DNA of 6,798 nucleotides. Source: F1-20-MAGs119 sp964556145 (GTDB lineage Bacteria > Actinomycetota > Acidimicrobiia > Acidimicrobiales > Ilumatobacteraceae). The position numbers and the translations under genes were made by a program. The DNA lies in NCBI GenBank assembly GCA_964556145.1, contig CAZKVD010000079.1:1-6798 (forward strand), written 5' to 3'. Of the stretch, positions 4,540 through 6,798 are shown one piece after another (position 1 is the first letter of the stretch; the number at the start of each line of letters is the position of its first letter). The notes under the pieces were generated by a model, which was given only the letters and a program-made list of their open reading frames with translations, made no database searches and was not told the origin of the DNA.

Positions 4540-6330
4540 ATGTCGAACGACGCCCCCCACGACGACCAAGGTGCGGGTCGCAAGGGGTGGAAACTCCTCG
4601 GCGAGACCCTGCGCGAGCAGCGCCGTGGCCTGGCCGTGGGAGTGGCGGTGGGCATTGTGTGGGCCATCGCCAAGATCTCGGTTCCCAGCCTTTTCAGGCT
4701 TGGTATCGACAGGGGAGTCGAGCGCAGTGGGTCGCTTCTCTTCTGGACTCTTCTCATTGCGCTCGCCGGCGTGGTCACGGGCATCTTCACCGCGTTCCGA
4801 CGCTGGATTGCCTTCCGTGAAAGCCGTACCACCGAAACGGCCCTTCGCGAGCGCTTGTTCACGCACCTGCAGGGTCTGCACATCGGATACCACGACGTGG
4901 CCCAGACGGGCCAACTGATGAGTCGTGCGTCGAGCGACCTCGGCTTGGTTCAGGCCTTCGTGGTGATGATTCCGCTCACGCTGTCGAACGTGATGCAGAT
5001 CCTCGGCGTCGTGGTGATTCTTGCCATCAGCCAACCGTTGTTGGCTCTTGTTGCGTTGTTTCCGTTGCCCTTCGTCAATCTGTTGGCGCGCCGCTTCAGC
5101 AACGCGATTCATCCCGCAGTCCTCGCCGTGCAGGCCGAACAAGCACAGTTGGCCAACGTCGTCGAAGAGTCGGTGTCGGGCATTCGTGTCGTCAAGGGGT
5201 TCGGTGCCGAAGGCGCGCAGATGGCCAAGTTGAGGAAAGAAGCCGACGACATCCGCCGGGTGTCGCTGGGTGCCGCCCGTATTCGCAGCCGCTTTCTTCC
5301 GGGCATCGACCTGTTGCCCTCGCTCGGTCTGATCGCAGTGCTCGGTCTCGGCGGACATCGTGTCATCAACGGTCAGATGTCGGTCGGCGAGCTTGTCGCA
5401 TTCAACACCTACCTCATCATGCTCATCTGGCCGTTGCGTAACATCGGCATGACGATCGCCTTCGGTCAGCGTGCCGCCGCGGCGCTGATTCGGGTCAATG
5501 AAGTGCTGGCAACCGAGCCCGCGGTTGCCGATCCACCGAAGCCGCAACGTCTGCCGGAACGTTCGAGCTCGGCTTTCACCGGCGCCGTTCTGTTCCGCGA
5601 CGTTCATTTTGCGTATCCCAACGGAACCGACGTCTTGCACGGTTTCGACCTCGAGGTACGGCCCGGCGAGTCGATTGCGCTCGTGGGCGCCACGGCCAGC
5701 GGAAAGAGCACCGTTGCACGGTTGCTGCTGCGCTTCTACGACGCCCAGCGTGGTTCGGTGTCGCTCGACGGAATCGACGTGCGCAATCTGCGTCTTGCCG
5801 ACCTGCGCAAATCCGTCGCCGTGGTGTTCGAGGACACGTTGCTCTTCAATGACTCGGTTGCGGCGAACATTGCCTTTGCCGACCCGAACACTCCGCAGGA
5901 CCGAATCGAAGAGGCCGCACGTCTGGCGGGAGCACACGACTTCATCCTCGAACTTCCCGACGGCTACGAAACCGTGCTCGGTGAACGTGGCTATTCACTG
6001 TCGGGTGGCCAACGCCAGCGAGTTGCGATCGCTCGTGCCATCGTTGCCGACCCACGGGTTCTCGTTCTCGACGATGCCACTTCGGCGGTCGACCCGTCGA
6101 AAGAACACGAAATTCGTGCGGCGATGGCAACCGTCATGCGTGGCCGAACGACTTTGGTCATCGCCCATCGTCCCGCCACCATTGCACTTGCCGAGCGCGT
6201 GGCTCTGCTTCACGACGGTCGCGTTGCGGCAATCGGAACGCACGAGGAACTGTTGCGCACCAGTGAGCGCTACGCCGACGTGTTGGCAGCCCAGCAACGG
6301 CGCGAATCCGATGCCAAGGCGGCCGGCTGA
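4540..6330 (+). CDS. ABC exporter half-transporter with degenerate ATPase motifs
   Basis: This 596-residue protein is a fused permease and ATPase of the type I (MdlB/MsbA-like) exporter group, placed in the cytoplasmic membrane. Six membrane segments are read at about 30-52, 66-87, 138-160, 162-183, 252-272 and 282-304. The ATPase domain follows from about 348. It has A-loop Y359, Walker A GATASGKST at 383-391 with K389, signature LSGGQ at 487-491, Walker B LVLDD at 508-512, D-loop SAVD, and H-loop H543. Two changes stand out: the Q-loop reads VFEDTLLF, with E431 where Gln is usual, and D512 replaces the catalytic Glu. Such changes mark the degenerate half of heterodimeric exporters such as TM287/288. 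The frame runs back to 4126, but that part overlaps other genes; ATG 4540 gives the normal half-transporter length. The next gene overlaps its stop by one base. The cargo is unknown. Confidence 0.94.
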   Translation: MSNDAPHDDQGAGRKGWKLLGETLREQRRGLAVGVAVGIVWAIAKISVPSLFRLGIDRGVERSGSLLFWTLLIALAGVVTGIFTAFRRWIAFRESRTTETALRERLFTHLQGLHIGYHDVAQTGQLMSRASSDLGLVQAFVVMIPLTLSNVMQILGVVVILAISQPLLALVALFPLPFVNLLARRFSNAIHPAVLAVQAEQAQLANVVEESVSGIRVVKGFGAEGAQMAKLRKEADDIRRVSLGAARIRSRFLPGIDLLPSLGLIAVLGLGGHRVINGQMSVGELVAFNTYLIMLIWPLRNIGMTIAFGQRAAAALIRVNEVLATEPAVADPPKPQRLPERSSSAFTGAVLFRDVHFAYPNGTDVLHGFDLEVRPGESIALVGATASGKSTVARLLLRFYDAQRGSVSLDGIDVRNLRLADLRKSVAVVFEDTLLFNDSVAANIAFADPNTPQDRIEEAARLAGAHDFILELPDGYETVLGERGYSLSGGQRQRVAIARAIVADPRVLVLDDATSAVDPSKEHEIRAAMATVMRGRTTLVIAHRPATIALAERVALLHDGRVAAIGTHEELLRTSERYADVLAAQQRRESDAKAAG

Positions 6331-6798
6331 TGGCGTGGCGCCAGGGCGTTGGCCTGACCGAGGAGGAGCGCGTCACCCGTGACGAGGCGAAGAGCCTGTT
6401 GTTGCGCACGTTGCAACTGGCCTCTCCGTTCCGGCGGACCATCTGGTTTGCATTGGTCTGTGTCATCACGGTCACCCTTTGTTCGCTGGCGGGTCCGGTG
6501 GTCATCAAGCACGGAATCGACGCCGGAATCCGCAAGGCCGACGAAGGTGCGCTGAACCTTGCCGTCGTGATGTACGTCGGCATCGTCATCGTTTCGTATT
6601 GCGTCGGACGGTTGCAATACATCCTCATCAACAATGCGGGTGAAAATTTTCTGCGCCTGCTGCGCATCAAGGTGTTCGCCCAGATGCAGCGTCAGTCGAT
6701 GAGTTTCTTCGACCGCGAAAAGGCCGGCGTGTTGGTCGCGCGTATGACCGCCGACATCGAGAGCATGGCCGAAATCGTGCAGTGGGGTCTGCTGCAGT
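6330..6798 (+). CDS. Second ABC exporter half-transporter, N-terminal part
   Basis: ATG 6330 shares its A with the TGA of the preceding exporter gene (TGATG), implying translational coupling. The frame stays open for 156 codons to the right edge. After a charged leader of about 35 residues (EEERVTRDEAKSLLLRTL) come two membrane segments at about 36-58 and 74-98. LAGPVVIKHGIDAGIRKAD at 53-71 is the usual end of TM1 and first loop of these exporters. FDREKAGVLVARMTADIESM at 127-146 matches the conserved coupling-helix region (FFD..x.G.L..R...D...). The rest of the membrane domain and the ATPase domain lie outside the window. It most likely pairs with the upstream half-transporter as a heterodimer and should carry the catalytic Glu. 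A weak AAGG lies 10 bases before the start. Confidence 0.9.
   Translation, partial: MAWRQGVGLTEEERVTRDEAKSLLLRTLQLASPFRRTIWFALVCVITVTLCSLAGPVVIKHGIDAGIRKADEGALNLAVVMYVGIVIVSYCVGRLQYILINNAGENFLRLLRIKVFAQMQRQSMSFFDREKAGVLVARMTADIESMAEIVQWGLLQ

Noticed and set aside
4486..5937. Long minus-strand open frame antisense to the ABC exporter, continuous with the small ORF.
   Set aside because: It is rich in Arg, His, Gln and Asp with no recognisable domain and mirrors the codon bias of the ABC gene. Only its last 54 codons, which leave the ABC gene, are kept as a possible gene.

Overview
This 6.8 kb window is dense, GC-rich (by eye roughly 60-65%) bacterial DNA. It reads as an actinobacterium, because it carries two different F420-type luciferase-like oxidoreductases, of the Rv3093c-like and MSMEG_4141-like groups. 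Four of its start codons also lack a Shine-Dalgarno sequence and instead sit just behind a TANNNT hexamer, the arrangement expected of leaderless actinobacterial transcripts. Acidimicrobiia is a reasonable guess for the class, but the sequence does not prove it.

Layout, left to right. Bases 1-45 (minus) hold the first 15 codons of a gene that runs off the left edge and resembles a CaiB/BaiF CoA-transferase N-terminus. Bases 93-1502 (minus) encode an amidase-signature hydrolase with a complete Lys-Ser-Ser triad. A 49-bp divergent promoter region separates it from a plus-strand pair: a TesB-like double-hotdog acyl-CoA thioesterase (1552-2349) and an Rv3093c-type LLM oxidoreductase (2375-3367). 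Only 3 bp later a second LLM oxidoreductase, of the MSMEG_4141 type, converges on the minus strand (3371-4309). Directly upstream of it is a possible 54-residue small protein (4321-4485, minus). Divergent from these is an ABC exporter operon: a complete half-transporter (4540-6330) overlapping by one base the start of a second half-transporter (6330 to the right edge).

How the genes may work together. The left two thirds looks like an accessory catabolic cluster acting on acyl, amide or acyl-CoA compounds: amide hydrolysis, perhaps CoA transfer, deazaflavin-dependent redox steps and thioester hydrolysis. No substrate can be read from the sequence. The right third is a membrane exporter. The first half-transporter has Asp instead of Glu at the catalytic Walker B position and Glu instead of Gln in the Q-loop. 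That fits the degenerate partner of a heterodimeric exporter, with the second gene supplying the competent ATP site.

I found no RNA genes, CRISPR, insertion sequences, clear terminators or obvious repeats. No clearly new system is visible. The most useful leads are the recurrent start-proximal TANNNT motif, the small ORF, and the asymmetric exporter.
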